DNA of 64,000 nt, from contig JBOFMT010000104.1 in assembly GCA_051658525.1 (NCBI GenBank), positions 6,837 through 70,836 of the forward strand, read 5' to 3'. The translations under genes and the position numbers were made by a program. The stretch's first letter is position 1. Every line of letters starts with the position of its first letter. Positions 1-7,200 of this stretch are shown piece after piece. The notes under the pieces were generated by a model. It was not told where the DNA came from. It made no database searches and saw only the letters and a list, made by a program, of their open reading frames with translations. The stretch is from JBOFMT01 sp051658525. GTDB taxonomy: Bacteria > Bacillota_I > Bacilli_A > Erysipelotrichales > Erysipelotrichaceae.

Positions 1-92
1 AGTGCTTTGTTAGTTTTACACCTCTTATTGTAAGTTTTGGAATTTCTATTTTTAGCCTGCTTTTTTTTCTTTGTCTTTCCTCTTAAAACAGG

Positions 93-121
93 TTGTAGTT
101 CTTCCCATAATTCGTTATAAT
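93..121 (+). promoter_or_regulatory. sigma-A type promoter of the AgrA/AgrC-like operon
   Basis: A -35 hexamer TTGTAG (93-98) and a perfect -10 TATAAT (116-121) are separated by 17 bp. They lie about 30 bp before the response-regulator start. Bases 1-92 hold nothing else that I can identify. Confidence 0.65.
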
Positions 122-151
122 TTGAAGATATGTACAGGGGGAATTACACGT

Positions 152-880
152 ATGATCACTATTGGTTTATGTGAAGACCATCCGGTCTTCATCCAAGCAT
201 TTCTTGATGAAATGCAACTACTTGAACAAACCTATCAAATCGCAATCAAAACACAGGTGTTTGAAACAGCATCGAGTCTATTGACTCACTATCGCACCGA
301 TCCACACCTTTTGGATTTGTTATTTCTAGATATTATTATGGACGAACAAAATGGAATTGAAACTGCAAAACAAATCCGCAATTTAAATAGCCAACAACCA
401 CTTATCTTCTTAACAAGTAGTAAAGAATTTGCCTATGAGAGTTATGAAGTACAAGCACAAGGGTATGTCTTAAAAAACCAAATGAAGAGTGGACTTGAGA
501 TTTATATCAAAGAGTTTATCGAAACCTCACATCAAAACAAACGCAATACGATGTTAGTAAAAAACAACCACGATTTAATTCGTTTAGATTTGGATCAGGT
601 TTTGTTTTTTGAATCCAATCTTAGAAAGATCACAGCCACACTTTCAAATGGCAAACAAGTAATCTTTTATAACAAACTATCACAGTTAGAATCAGAGTTA
701 CCGCAAACGCATTTTGTGCGTATCCATCGCAGTTTTGTCGTAAATCTATTCTATCTACAAAACATTGTTGGTTTGGATGCCATCCTAAAAAATCAAACCA
801 CCTTACCCATTTCAAAGAAATATCTTGTTGCTTCGAAAGCGTCATTTCTAGACTTTATGCAACATACACGGAACTCGTGA
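152..880 (+). CDS. AgrA/LytTR-family response regulator
   Basis: Cytoplasmic response regulator that should bind DNA when phosphorylated by the sensor kinase encoded next. Residues 1-125 form a receiver domain: acidic pair E8-D9, phospho-acceptor D60 in the stretch LLFLDIIMDE, and the conserved Lys near residue 110 (QGYVLK). Residues of about 145-240 form a LytTR DNA-binding domain, with the family's FVRIHRSFVVN near the C-terminus. The ATG at 152 is chosen over an upstream in-frame codon because GGGGGA sits just before it and the promoter -10 lies at 116-121. The length of 242 aa is normal for AgrA/ComE-type proteins. The stop overlaps the next start (TGATG). No peptide pheromone gene or AgrB processing protease is visible within the window, so the signal is unknown. 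Confidence 0.9.
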   Translation: MITIGLCEDHPVFIQAFLDEMQLLEQTYQIAIKTQVFETASSLLTHYRTDPHLLDLLFLDIIMDEQNGIETAKQIRNLNSQQPLIFLTSSKEFAYESYEVQAQGYVLKNQMKSGLEIYIKEFIETSHQNKRNTMLVKNNHDLIRLDLDQVLFFESNLRKITATLSNGKQVIFYNKLSQLESELPQTHFVRIHRSFVVNLFYLQNIVGLDAILKNQTTLPISKKYLVASKASFLDFMQHTRNS

Positions 881-2178
881 TGATTTTGCTCTTTCTCATT
901 TTTTGCCTTAGTTTTGCTCTATTTTGGATGTGGTTTCAACACGCCTTCTTACTCAAACAAATGTTATACCCTTGGTCTTTAGCCATTGGTTTGTATTTGC
1001 TTGTTAGTGCTTGGATTGCACTCTTCTTACAAACCAATGCTTCCTTGCTTGTGTTTGCATTCGGTCTTATTGCGATTGTAAGTCTAGTATGGATAAGGTT
1101 AGCTAGCTATCAACACTATCTCATCCTTCAACAACTCATTCAATCCATTATCCTTCTACTCTCTACAAGTATTGTGGTAACGATACTTGAACTTGTTTCT
1201 CAACAAAATAGTTATCAGTGGCTAGAACGCCCTAGCTATTTTTCAATCTTAGTTTTGTGTGTGGTAGTTATGTATGCTTTGTTGTACCATAGCTTTCATA
1301 AACATTGGAAAACAATTCCACAACGCTTTATCGACCAAAACACTCCCCTTTGGATGTTTGTAGGTTTCTTTCTGTTATGGGTAATCAAACTTGTCTGCTT
1401 TGTGTTAATCTTACTACACACAAACCATACGAGTTTGGTTAGTATGTTACTACTCTTATCCTCACTCTTAGATCTTGGTTTTGGCTTTGTACTCTATCAA
1501 GCAATCAAACAAGGCTATGCAACAAGTCTCTATAAGCATAAGAGTGAAACACTAGAATTACAAAGTCGCTTTTATCAAGAATCATTGGCAGTGAGCAAAT
1601 CCAAGGCGACAAAAATCAATCGGCTAACGCACGATGCACACCACCATAACCTGGTTTTACAACACTATTTAGAATCAAATAATATCGCTGCTGCTCTTAG
1701 CTATTTACAAATACACACCCAAAAGTTAAAGAGCAAACAAACACTTTGTGATCATGAAATGATCAATGCACTCTTACAACACAACCAGCAGTTGTGTGAA
1801 AGCTTAGCTCTACCGTTTCAAGTAGATGTTCGATTGCCATATAGTCTATCCATTTGTGATTTTGACTTGTGTGTCATTCTAGGTAATCTACTCGATAATG
1901 CTAGAGAAGCAGCGCATGCTTGTTTGGATGCTGAGGCGTTTATCCAATGTCGCAGTTTTATTCGACACGATAGTTTTGTGTTGGAACTACAAAACTCCTT
2001 TGCTCATACGTTAAAACCGCATCACAATACGTTCTTGTCAACAAAAGCTGATAGCATTGCGCATGGTTTTGGTTTAACCCATGTGCAAAGTATTGTAGAT
2101 GCACATCGTGGCTCGTTATCACTACGTGCAAAAAACAATGAATTTCATGTCTTACTCATCTTACCGTTAAACAACTAA
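880..2178 (+). CDS. AgrC-like sensor histidine kinase (GHKL type)
   Basis: Membrane sensor kinase partnered with the preceding LytTR regulator. About six or seven hydrophobic segments fill residues 1-205. A cytoplasmic dimerisation region follows with the motif LTHDAHHHN, whose first His is the likely phosphorylation site. A C-terminal GHKL ATPase domain comes last, with N-box ILGNLLDNAREAA and G-box AHGFGLTHV. This is the HPK10 (AgrC/ComD) arrangement of a polytopic sensor plus a divergent H-box. The ATG at 880 overlaps the upstream stop by one base, implying translational coupling; a GTG three bases earlier is possible. The family usually reads a peptide or small extracellular cue. The local absence of agrB/agrD leaves the ligand open. 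Confidence 0.88.
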   Translation: MILLFLIFCLSFALFWMWFQHAFLLKQMLYPWSLAIGLYLLVSAWIALFLQTNASLLVFAFGLIAIVSLVWIRLASYQHYLILQQLIQSIILLLSTSIVVTILELVSQQNSYQWLERPSYFSILVLCVVVMYALLYHSFHKHWKTIPQRFIDQNTPLWMFVGFFLLWVIKLVCFVLILLHTNHTSLVSMLLLLSSLLDLGFGFVLYQAIKQGYATSLYKHKSETLELQSRFYQESLAVSKSKATKINRLTHDAHHHNLVLQHYLESNNIAAALSYLQIHTQKLKSKQTLCDHEMINALLQHNQQLCESLALPFQVDVRLPYSLSICDFDLCVILGNLLDNAREAAHACLDAEAFIQCRSFIRHDSFVLELQNSFAHTLKPHHNTFLSTKADSIAHGFGLTHVQSIVDAHRGSLSLRAKNNEFHVLLILPLNN

Positions 2179-2205
2179 GGTACCACGTTCGTGGTACCTC
2201 TTTTT
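2179..2205. terminator. bidirectional terminator between convergent genes
   Basis: Perfect 8-bp stem GGTACCAC/GTGGTACC with loop GTTC at 2179-2198, followed by TCTTTTT. It ends the kinase operon and probably also the convergent gene on the minus strand. Confidence 0.85.
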
Positions 2206-3493
2206 ATTTCGTAAATAGGACTAACAGCAGTCCTGCAACCACCAAAACCATCCATGCTCCTGGCTTTGCTTTCGCTTGTGTTTCGAGATCACTCTTTTTT
2301 TGTTGTGATTCTAACATTTGAATGGAAGGTTGAAAGCTACTAACCACGTCATCTTGAATCAAAATCTGGATCGTAAAATCATTGGTTCCTAGTTTAGAGC
2401 GTAAGTGAAACAAGAAGCTTGGTTGTTTGTCGTCTTCAAATTGTTCAACTGAAATGGTATAATCAGCTTCAAATTGACGTAAATAGGCAAGCATCATGCC
2501 AAAACTTGCTAGCTCAATTTCCACATCCGCTTGTTGGTCGGTTGTATCACTTTGAGTTTGTTCAAATGGGAAAAACTCTTGTGGGTTTGTAGTTTCCTCT
2601 TCACTTTCAGTTTGAGTTGGTGTTTTATTATCTTGTGGCTTATTTGTCACCTCTTCTTCCACTTGTGGAAGTTGTGCGTCTTGTTCCTGTTCTGGCTCAC
2701 TCGGTTCGCTAGGTGTAATCGGCTTTGTAGGTACACTAGGCTTACTCGGTTCCTTAGGTTTCTCGCTCTCCTCTGGCTTTTCTTCAGGTTCTGATTGGAT
2801 AGGAGGTTGTGGTGTGCTATCTTCTAAGATTTGCTTGTCTGGATGTTGTGAGACTTGCAACGCTGATTGATAGCCTGGATGTTGTTTATCTAGTTTGATT
2901 TCAAGTTTCATTGAACTTGCTTGTTGATAAATGGTTACATAGGTAAACCTTTGATGTGTGGTGTCGGTTGAAGCCCATGTTAGGGTATGAAACGTGGATA
3001 GATGCGCAAACAAATTGGATAGCGACAAGGCATAGGCATCAGCTTGTAGGTTTGACTTGGGTTCTACTTGCAACAGACTTGTTCCATCATAAAAAGACTG
3101 TTTGAATACGGGGTTAATACCTTGTCTTTGGTAGCGTGTATGTACCTCATCCTTTGGATAAGCAACTACCTCCATCATTAAAAAGCGCATCACTTCACTA
3201 CCTGCGATTTGTGCTTTGAGTTCTACACGTCCGCTTTGCTTTGCAGTTAATCGCGCCTGATTTCCATTTGCGGCAAGGCTCATGATATTAGCAGCACCAT
3301 CCAAACTTTGTACTTCCCAAAGGATGCCTTCGGCTAATGTACCATTGATTCGTGCTTCTACATCAACACTAGCTCCTAGATAGACTTGTGTCTTTTCTCC
3401 AATGCGATGAATACTGAGATCTTCTAGTGCCTTCACGCTTTGACTCATACCACCAAAAAGTATCAACATAAAAAAAACAATCCATTGCTTCAT
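2204..3493 (-). CDS. secreted or membrane-anchored proline/glutamate-rich protein of unknown function
   Basis: I do not recognise a family. Visible parts: an N-terminal signal peptide (about residues 1-22, ending near SVKA); an all-beta-looking domain of about residues 25-115 resembling bacterial Ig-like folds (GRVELKAQI); a second folded region to about residue 215; a low-complexity linker of about residues 215-310, rich in Pro, Glu, Ser and Thr (runs such as PSEPSEPEQEQ); a further domain; and a C-terminal hydrophobic segment ending LLLVLFTK. There is no LPXTG motif, so anchoring would be by the C-terminal helix rather than by sortase. ATG 3493 is preferred over a TTG two codons upstream because AGGGGG lies nine bases before it. 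The linker composition is typical of wall-spanning surface proteins. Function remains unknown. Confidence 0.75.
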   Translation of the reverse strand: MKQWIVFFMLILFGGMSQSVKALEDLSIHRIGEKTQVYLGASVDVEARINGTLAEGILWEVQSLDGAANIMSLAANGNQARLTAKQSGRVELKAQIAGSEVMRFLMMEVVAYPKDEVHTRYQRQGINPVFKQSFYDGTSLLQVEPKSNLQADAYALSLSNLFAHLSTFHTLTWASTDTTHQRFTYVTIYQQASSMKLEIKLDKQHPGYQSALQVSQHPDKQILEDSTPQPPIQSEPEEKPEESEKPKEPSKPSVPTKPITPSEPSEPEQEQDAQLPQVEEEVTNKPQDNKTPTQTESEEETTNPQEFFPFEQTQSDTTDQQADVEIELASFGMMLAYLRQFEADYTISVEQFEDDKQPSFLFHLRSKLGTNDFTIQILIQDDVVSSFQPSIQMLESQQKKSDLETQAKAKPGAWMVLVVAGLLLVLFTK

Positions 3494-3529
3494 CCCCAAT
3501 ATCCCCCTAAAAATCCCATAATTGGGTTC

Positions 3530-3535
3530 ATTATA
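3530..3535 (-). promoter_or_regulatory. probable -10 element for the secreted protein gene
   Basis: Minus-strand TATAAT lies about 37 bp before the chosen start. No convincing -35 hexamer is seen at 16-18 bp spacing. Confidence 0.4.
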
Positions 3536-3604
3536 ACATACAACAAACCAACAAGCATAAAAAAATCACAGGATATGTAACACTAAAAGACACTGAGTAA
3601 CAGC

Positions 3605-3630
3605 AAAAAAGTGGATTACTCCACTTTTTT
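3605..3630. terminator. hairpin terminator, symmetric
   Basis: AAAAAAGTGG/CCACTTTTTT with loop ATTACT, giving U-runs on either strand. On the minus strand it lies downstream of the decayed acetyltransferase, its probable original owner. Apart from this hairpin, bases 3540-3740 are AT-rich and show no gene. Confidence 0.75.
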
Positions 3631-3742
3631 ACACTATTATGCCTACTTCTTTCACAGCAATTTTTTGAAAGGGGTCATGCTGCTTACTATACTGTATGCA
3701 TAGAATTCCATTATTCCTAAAATTATTTTATTTTTTTTTAGT

Positions 3743-4275
3743 TTAATCTAACGTTTCCCTAGGACACCATTCATACCCATATTCATCAAAACAAGTTGTT
3801 TCAACAATCCCTTGATGAAATATTCCTGCAGCCTACATAAAACCACAGCGCTCATACAAAGAGATGGCTTGTGTGTTTGTTCCGTGAGTACAATCAAACG
3901 CAGTCCTTTTTTTGATTCGTTTTACACCAAGCTTTCGCCTGTTTCAGTAACATCGCACCAATACCCTGGGACTGAGACGTGAAGCGTACTGATTGGCGTT
4001 CCAAATAACAATGTATTTTGAAGCCTTTGACCAAATAAATGCAGCTTCTCCCTCATGTTGGCTGGATAAGGTAAAACAGCCATGATTCACATGCACATCA
4101 TCTTCGATAACAAAATAGCACGCCTTGACGATAGCACTTCTGCCCTACAGGCAGGATAGGTTCGATCCCAACATACATCCACTTGTTGTTGAACCAGTTC
4201 CACAAGCATTTCTTTGATTGGTTGGATATCTACTGGTATTGTTAAAGGGTTGTTTATACACGCTTCTCTTTAAAA
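3743..4275 (-). pseudogene. decayed GNAT-family N-acetyltransferase
   Basis: Translating the minus strand in three frames gives consecutive pieces of one GNAT acetyltransferase. The first reads IPVDIQPIKEMLVELVQQQ, then CYFVIEDDVHVNHGCF and EAAFIWSKASKYIVI. After a frame change comes LERQSVRFTSQSQGIGAML, which carries the acetyl-CoA binding Q/R-x-x-G-x-G/A signature. After a further change comes NTQAISLYERCGFM, the classic C-terminal GNAT motif, then an in-frame stop (TAG), then a tail ending CPRETLD. At least two frameshifts and one internal stop are needed, and no intact start codon is found. A terminator (3605-3630) still follows it. Loss of function looks recent, because residue-level motifs are well preserved. 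Confidence 0.85.
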
Positions 4276-4352
4276 AACATCGCTACCTGATGTTACATGT
4301 AGACATTGGTCTAGATTTGCTTTACCAATCAACTTTTTACACTGTGCTTTGG

Positions 4353-4358
4353 TATAAT
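4353..4358 (+). promoter_or_regulatory. extended -10 promoter of the ArsR/hydrolase/nitroreductase operon
   Basis: TGGTATAAT matches an extended -10 (TGnTATAAT), 33 bp before the ArsR start. The -35 region is poor. Confidence 0.55.
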
Positions 4359-4391
4359 GGTTCATGTAGATAAACCAAAGGAGGTTAGACG

Positions 4392-4760
4392 ATGGAACAA
4401 GCAAAAATCATGCACCTATTACAACAATTTCAACAGAGTCAACCGATATTGCTAGCGCTTGGTGATGCAGTGCGTCAGCACATCATCATTCGCATGTTAG
4501 AGGCATCCAGTGAGCAATCCCGTTGCAATGGGATGCGGGTTAATGAAATTGCTGCCTATAGCAATCTTTCCCGTCCAGCGATATCACATCACTTACAAAT
4601 TTTAAAACAAGCTGGAATCTTAAAAATGCGAAAAGAAGGTACCAAAAACTATTATTACTTTGATACCGAGCAAGAACGATTGGATGGTTTGATTCACTTA
4701 TTGATTCTCACCAAAGATTTAATGAAAGAATTACCAGATTGTAGTGGTGAACATGATTAG
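4392..4760 (+). CDS. ArsR-family transcriptional regulator
   Basis: Small winged-helix repressor (122 aa). The HTH is plain: VNEIAAYSNLSRPAISHHLQ, followed by the wing LKMRKEGTKNYYYF. The canonical ArsR metal motif ELCVCDL is absent. The Cys residues present (near residues 38 and 117) do not form a recognised site, so the effector is unknown. A consensus ribosome-binding site (AAAGGAGG) precedes ATG 4392. Its stop overlaps the start of the following metallo-hydrolase by eight bases, so it heads a three-gene operon and probably autoregulates it. Confidence 0.88.
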   Translation: MEQAKIMHLLQQFQQSQPILLALGDAVRQHIIIRMLEASSEQSRCNGMRVNEIAAYSNLSRPAISHHLQILKQAGILKMRKEGTKNYYYFDTEQERLDGLIHLLILTKDLMKELPDCSGEHD

Positions 4761-5559
4761 GGTAGATATCATCCAAACCGGCTGGGTGAGAGTCGATAGA
4801 GCGATTCCTTATGGTAGTAGCAACCCAATTGCCATAACAGGTCTATTTCGAAATCCAAAGCACAAACTGACCTTACCAGTATTTTGTTATTTAATCCAAC
4901 ACCCCAAAGCCAACATCTTAGTGGATACGGGATGGCATGCATCACTAGCTTATCAGAAACCCAAACGGTTTTTTGGGCTATTAAACGATATGAGCACTCC
5001 TATTTTACAAGAAGAAGATGCGCTAGCTACAAAACTAAAAACATTACAACTAGAATCCAAAGATATAGACTATGTCGTATTTACGCACCTTGATTTTGAC
5101 CATACAAGTGGTTGTGAACATGTACAAGCGGCAAAAACTTTTCTAGCATCAGCTGCAGAGCTAGCCGATGCCAAACGATACTTTTTTCGGTATGTAAAAC
5201 AAAATTGGAAGTCTATTACAATCACTCCATTCTTTTTCACATCAACTGGTATTGGACCGATGGGAAATAGCTTAGATTTATTAGGGGATCAAAGCATCCA
5301 ACTTGTTCAAACACCAGGCCATAGTCATGGTCATACAAGCGTTAAAATAACAGGACGTGATGGATATGTTATTCTTAGTGGAGATGCAATGTATTCACAA
5401 ACATCTTTAGAACAGACAAAGATTCCTGGATTTCATGTCAATAAACAACAGGCACATGCCTCACTAGCTTGGTTACAACAAAGTCAAAAAGATCCCAACT
5501 GTCTTGGACTTTATGCATCGCATGATCCAAGCATTAGTGCACAAACCATCTGGTTATAG
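4753..5559 (+). CDS. metallo-beta-lactamase-fold hydrolase (lactonase-like)
   Basis: Zinc-dependent hydrolase of the MBL superfamily, closest in pattern to N-acyl homoserine lactonase-like proteins. Seen in the sequence: the metal motif THLDFDHTSG (H-x-D-x-D-H), a later metal His in TPGHSHGHTSV, a bridging Asp in LSGDAMYS, and a final His in YASHDPS. There is no signal peptide, so it is cytoplasmic. ATG 4753 overlaps the ArsR stop; GTG codons at 4744 and 4747 are possible alternatives. The real substrate cannot be read from sequence: lactones, esters or thioesters are all seen in this family. Co-transcription with a nitroreductase and an ArsR repressor suggests a detoxification role (inference). 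Confidence 0.85.
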   Translation: MIRVDIIQTGWVRVDRAIPYGSSNPIAITGLFRNPKHKLTLPVFCYLIQHPKANILVDTGWHASLAYQKPKRFFGLLNDMSTPILQEEDALATKLKTLQLESKDIDYVVFTHLDFDHTSGCEHVQAAKTFLASAAELADAKRYFFRYVKQNWKSITITPFFFTSTGIGPMGNSLDLLGDQSIQLVQTPGHSHGHTSVKITGRDGYVILSGDAMYSQTSLEQTKIPGFHVNKQQAHASLAWLQQSQKDPNCLGLYASHDPSISAQTIWL

Positions 5560-5568
5560 GAGAACAAT

Positions 5569-6240
5569 ATGACACTATTAGAAGCAGTATCACAACGACA
5601 CTCAGTACGTAAGTTTAAACCTGATCCCATTGATCCCGCTCTCATTGAACAAATACAGGCAGAAATTGCTCGAATCAACGCACACACAGGCTTACACATT
5701 CAACTCATTACCAATGAACCAAAGGCATTTGATGGGATGATGGCCCATTATGGAAAACTTCACGGTGTACAAAACTACATCGCACTGGTCGGAGAAAAAA
5801 ACAAACAGCTCGATAAACTTTGTGGCTATCATGGAGAACACTTGGTCCTATTAGCACAGACCTTAGGACTAAATACTTGTTGGGTTGCGATGACCTTTTC
5901 CAAACGTAGTGCAAAGCAAAAAATACAGTTTAACCATAACGAAAAACTTGCTTGTGTAATTGCCTTAGGCTATGGCACAAATCAAGGACACCCACATAAG
6001 AGCAAACAACTCATTGATGTAATCGATGGGCATACCTTATTAGAAGATTGGATGGTTCGTGGGGTTTCCTGTGCGCTTGATGCTCCAACAGCGCTCAATC
6101 AACAGAAGTTTAAGTTTCGCTTCGAAGGTAACCGTGTAAGTTTAAAAACCGGAGGATTTTGTTCTCAATTAGATTACGGTATCTTAAAATATCATTTTGA
6201 ACTTGGTGCAAAACCAAACAGTTTTACTTGGAATGAATAA
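5569..6240 (+). CDS. nitroreductase-family flavoprotein (TM1586-type)
   Basis: Probable FMN-dependent NAD(P)H oxidoreductase. It opens with LLEAVSQRHSVRKF, which carries the family's Arg-x-Ser-x-Arg FMN phosphate-binding pattern. It has the second-half hallmark LAQTLGLNTCWVAM and ends with FCSQLDYGILKYHFELG, typical of the TM1586 nitroreductase subfamily, where two half-domains are fused in one chain. At 223 aa it fits that subfamily. AGGAG lies just before ATG 5569, nine bases after the hydrolase stop, so it is the third gene of the operon. No clear terminator follows before the convergent gene at 6278. Confidence 0.85.
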   Translation: MTLLEAVSQRHSVRKFKPDPIDPALIEQIQAEIARINAHTGLHIQLITNEPKAFDGMMAHYGKLHGVQNYIALVGEKNKQLDKLCGYHGEHLVLLAQTLGLNTCWVAMTFSKRSAKQKIQFNHNEKLACVIALGYGTNQGHPHKSKQLIDVIDGHTLLEDWMVRGVSCALDAPTALNQQKFKFRFEGNRVSLKTGGFCSQLDYGILKYHFELGAKPNSFTWNE

Positions 6241-6277
6241 AATGAATTTGATTTATCTTTTTAGAGAACACCATATT

Positions 6278-6850
6278 CTAAGTGGATTTTTTATGATAGA
6301 CTTCAATTATTTCACCTGTCTTCCTGTTTTTCTTTTTCTTTTCTAATACAGCAAACTTCATTTGTCCTCTTTCGTAGTTAGAATTTAATTTGGGAAAAAC
6401 ACTATTACACTTATACGTGATAGAATTACTTTTCATCTCTTTTAGAAATAAATAACACTCAATATCTTTAAATGAAGCTTGAATTAAAAATGACGCATCT
6501 ATTTTGGAGTAGGACACTTTATTCCATCGAAAGACTAAAGTGTCTCCATCTAATAGTTGTTCAAGATATCCACAAACCTTTAATCGTTCTTCGATTTCAG
6601 AAAAGTAACTGCTTTTTTTCAAATCCACTAATTGAAGTTGATTCTTCAGTAGTTTATTAATTATGATTTCTCTGTTATTTCTATAAATTTGTAAATCTCT
6701 CAACTTATGTAATCCAAGCAAATGATGAAAATCTTGTTTTTGGAACTCTATTTCTATTTCTACAGTTTTATTTTTATGACCTAATTTAAAATAGTAAGTG
6801 ATATCCATTAATTTATTAATAGTATTTTGTTGCAAACTTAGGTTTTTCAT
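6278..6850 (-). CDS. small AT-rich protein, possible PBECR4-like (BECR-fold) RNase; candidate toxin
   Basis: 190-aa soluble, basic protein with no signal peptide or membrane segment. The stretch FHHLLGLHKLRDL and the ending ERGQMKFAVLEKKKKN recall PBECR4 proteins, a polyvalent-protein nuclease family of the Barnase-EndoU-Colicin-RelE fold. This is recognition by eye only. ATG 6850 is set by GGAGG five bases upstream; a TTG at 6862 would place that GGAGG inside the gene. The T-run of a terminator hairpin (6861-6889) ends right at the ribosome-binding site, so the gene is expressed by read-through from the promoter at 7041-7069, after a roughly 170-nt leader RNA. That is the layout of type III toxin-antitoxin loci. 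Composition is more AT-rich than its neighbours, suggesting acquisition. Confidence 0.55.
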   Translation of the reverse strand: MKNLSLQQNTINKLMDITYYFKLGHKNKTVEIEIEFQKQDFHHLLGLHKLRDLQIYRNNREIIINKLLKNQLQLVDLKKSSYFSEIEERLKVCGYLEQLLDGDTLVFRWNKVSYSKIDASFLIQASFKDIECYLFLKEMKSNSITYKCNSVFPKLNSNYERGQMKFAVLEKKKKNRKTGEIIEVYHKKST

Positions 6851-6860
6851 TGGTTCCTCC

Positions 6861-6889
6861 AAAAAAAAATCGCCCTATATTTAGGACGA
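6861..6889 (-). terminator. hairpin terminator between leader RNA and candidate toxin gene
   Basis: Minus-strand CGTCCTA/TAGGGCG stem (one G-U pair), four-base loop, followed by nine T. It directly abuts the GGAGG of the downstream gene, so read-through must set the protein dose. Confidence 0.75.
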
Positions 6890-7034
6890 CTTTTTGAGCA
6901 TTTTCGTTCGGCACTTTGCCTACTCCGGTTTGAGGTTTCATTGCACAACCCCTCTCGATAGCTCAACATAGCAAAGCAATCCGGTACACTACTATGTCTC
7001 ACAGCTAGAACAGACACACATGTTGCCTGTTTAC
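6890..7034 (-). ncRNA. structured leader RNA, candidate RNA antitoxin or attenuator
   Basis: This fills most of the 350-bp interval between two divergent genes. Transcription should begin near 7034, given the promoter, and stop at the hairpin 6861-6889. Pairings visible on the minus strand: ACATAG (6992-6997) with CTATGT (6966-6971); GAGGGGTT (6947-6954) with AAACCTC (6932-6938); GGCA/TGCC around 6911-6920; and CTTTGC with GCAAAG as an alternative. No ORF with a ribosome-binding site is visible in it. Tandem repeats of the ToxI/CptI kind are not obvious, so a type III assignment is a hypothesis. Confidence 0.45.
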
Positions 7035-7040
7035 ATTGAT

Positions 7041-7069
7041 ATAATACACTATATCTCACAGCATGTCAA
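7041..7069 (-). promoter_or_regulatory. strong promoter driving the leader RNA and candidate toxin
   Basis: Perfect -35 TTGACA (7064-7069), -10 TATTAT (7041-7046), spacer 17 bp. A 15-nt element GCTGTGAGAYATAGT occurs twice on the minus strand: inside the spacer (7048-7062) and 57 bp downstream in the leader (6991-7005). It is a possible operator or RNA repeat. Confidence 0.8.
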
Positions 7070-7082
7070 TTCATAGAAAATA

Positions 7083-7105
7083 TCTGAATTAATTTCTGAA
7101 TTAAT
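7083..7105. repeat. tandem 12-bp direct repeat upstream of the orphan gene
   Basis: TCTGAATTAAT occurs at 7083-7093 and again at 7095-7105, about 100 bp before the gene at 7201. It may be an operator. No clean promoter is recognisable for that gene in 7106-7190. Confidence 0.5.
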
Positions 7106-7200
7106 GGTTAATTTCCTTGTAAGTTCCTATACTTCATAAAAGGTATTTTTCAAATTGTTTGTTATAGTTGTAAAAACAGTTTAAGTAAAGGAGTAAAGGA

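Noticed and set aside
6862..7034. Leader RNA as a tracrRNA or part of a CRISPR locus
   Set aside because: No direct-repeat/spacer array, anti-repeat or cas gene is present in the window.
6847..7059. 70-aa minus-strand ORF in the leader region
   Set aside because: It spans the -10 element and the terminator hairpin and has no ribosome-binding site. The RNA interpretation explains the sequence better.
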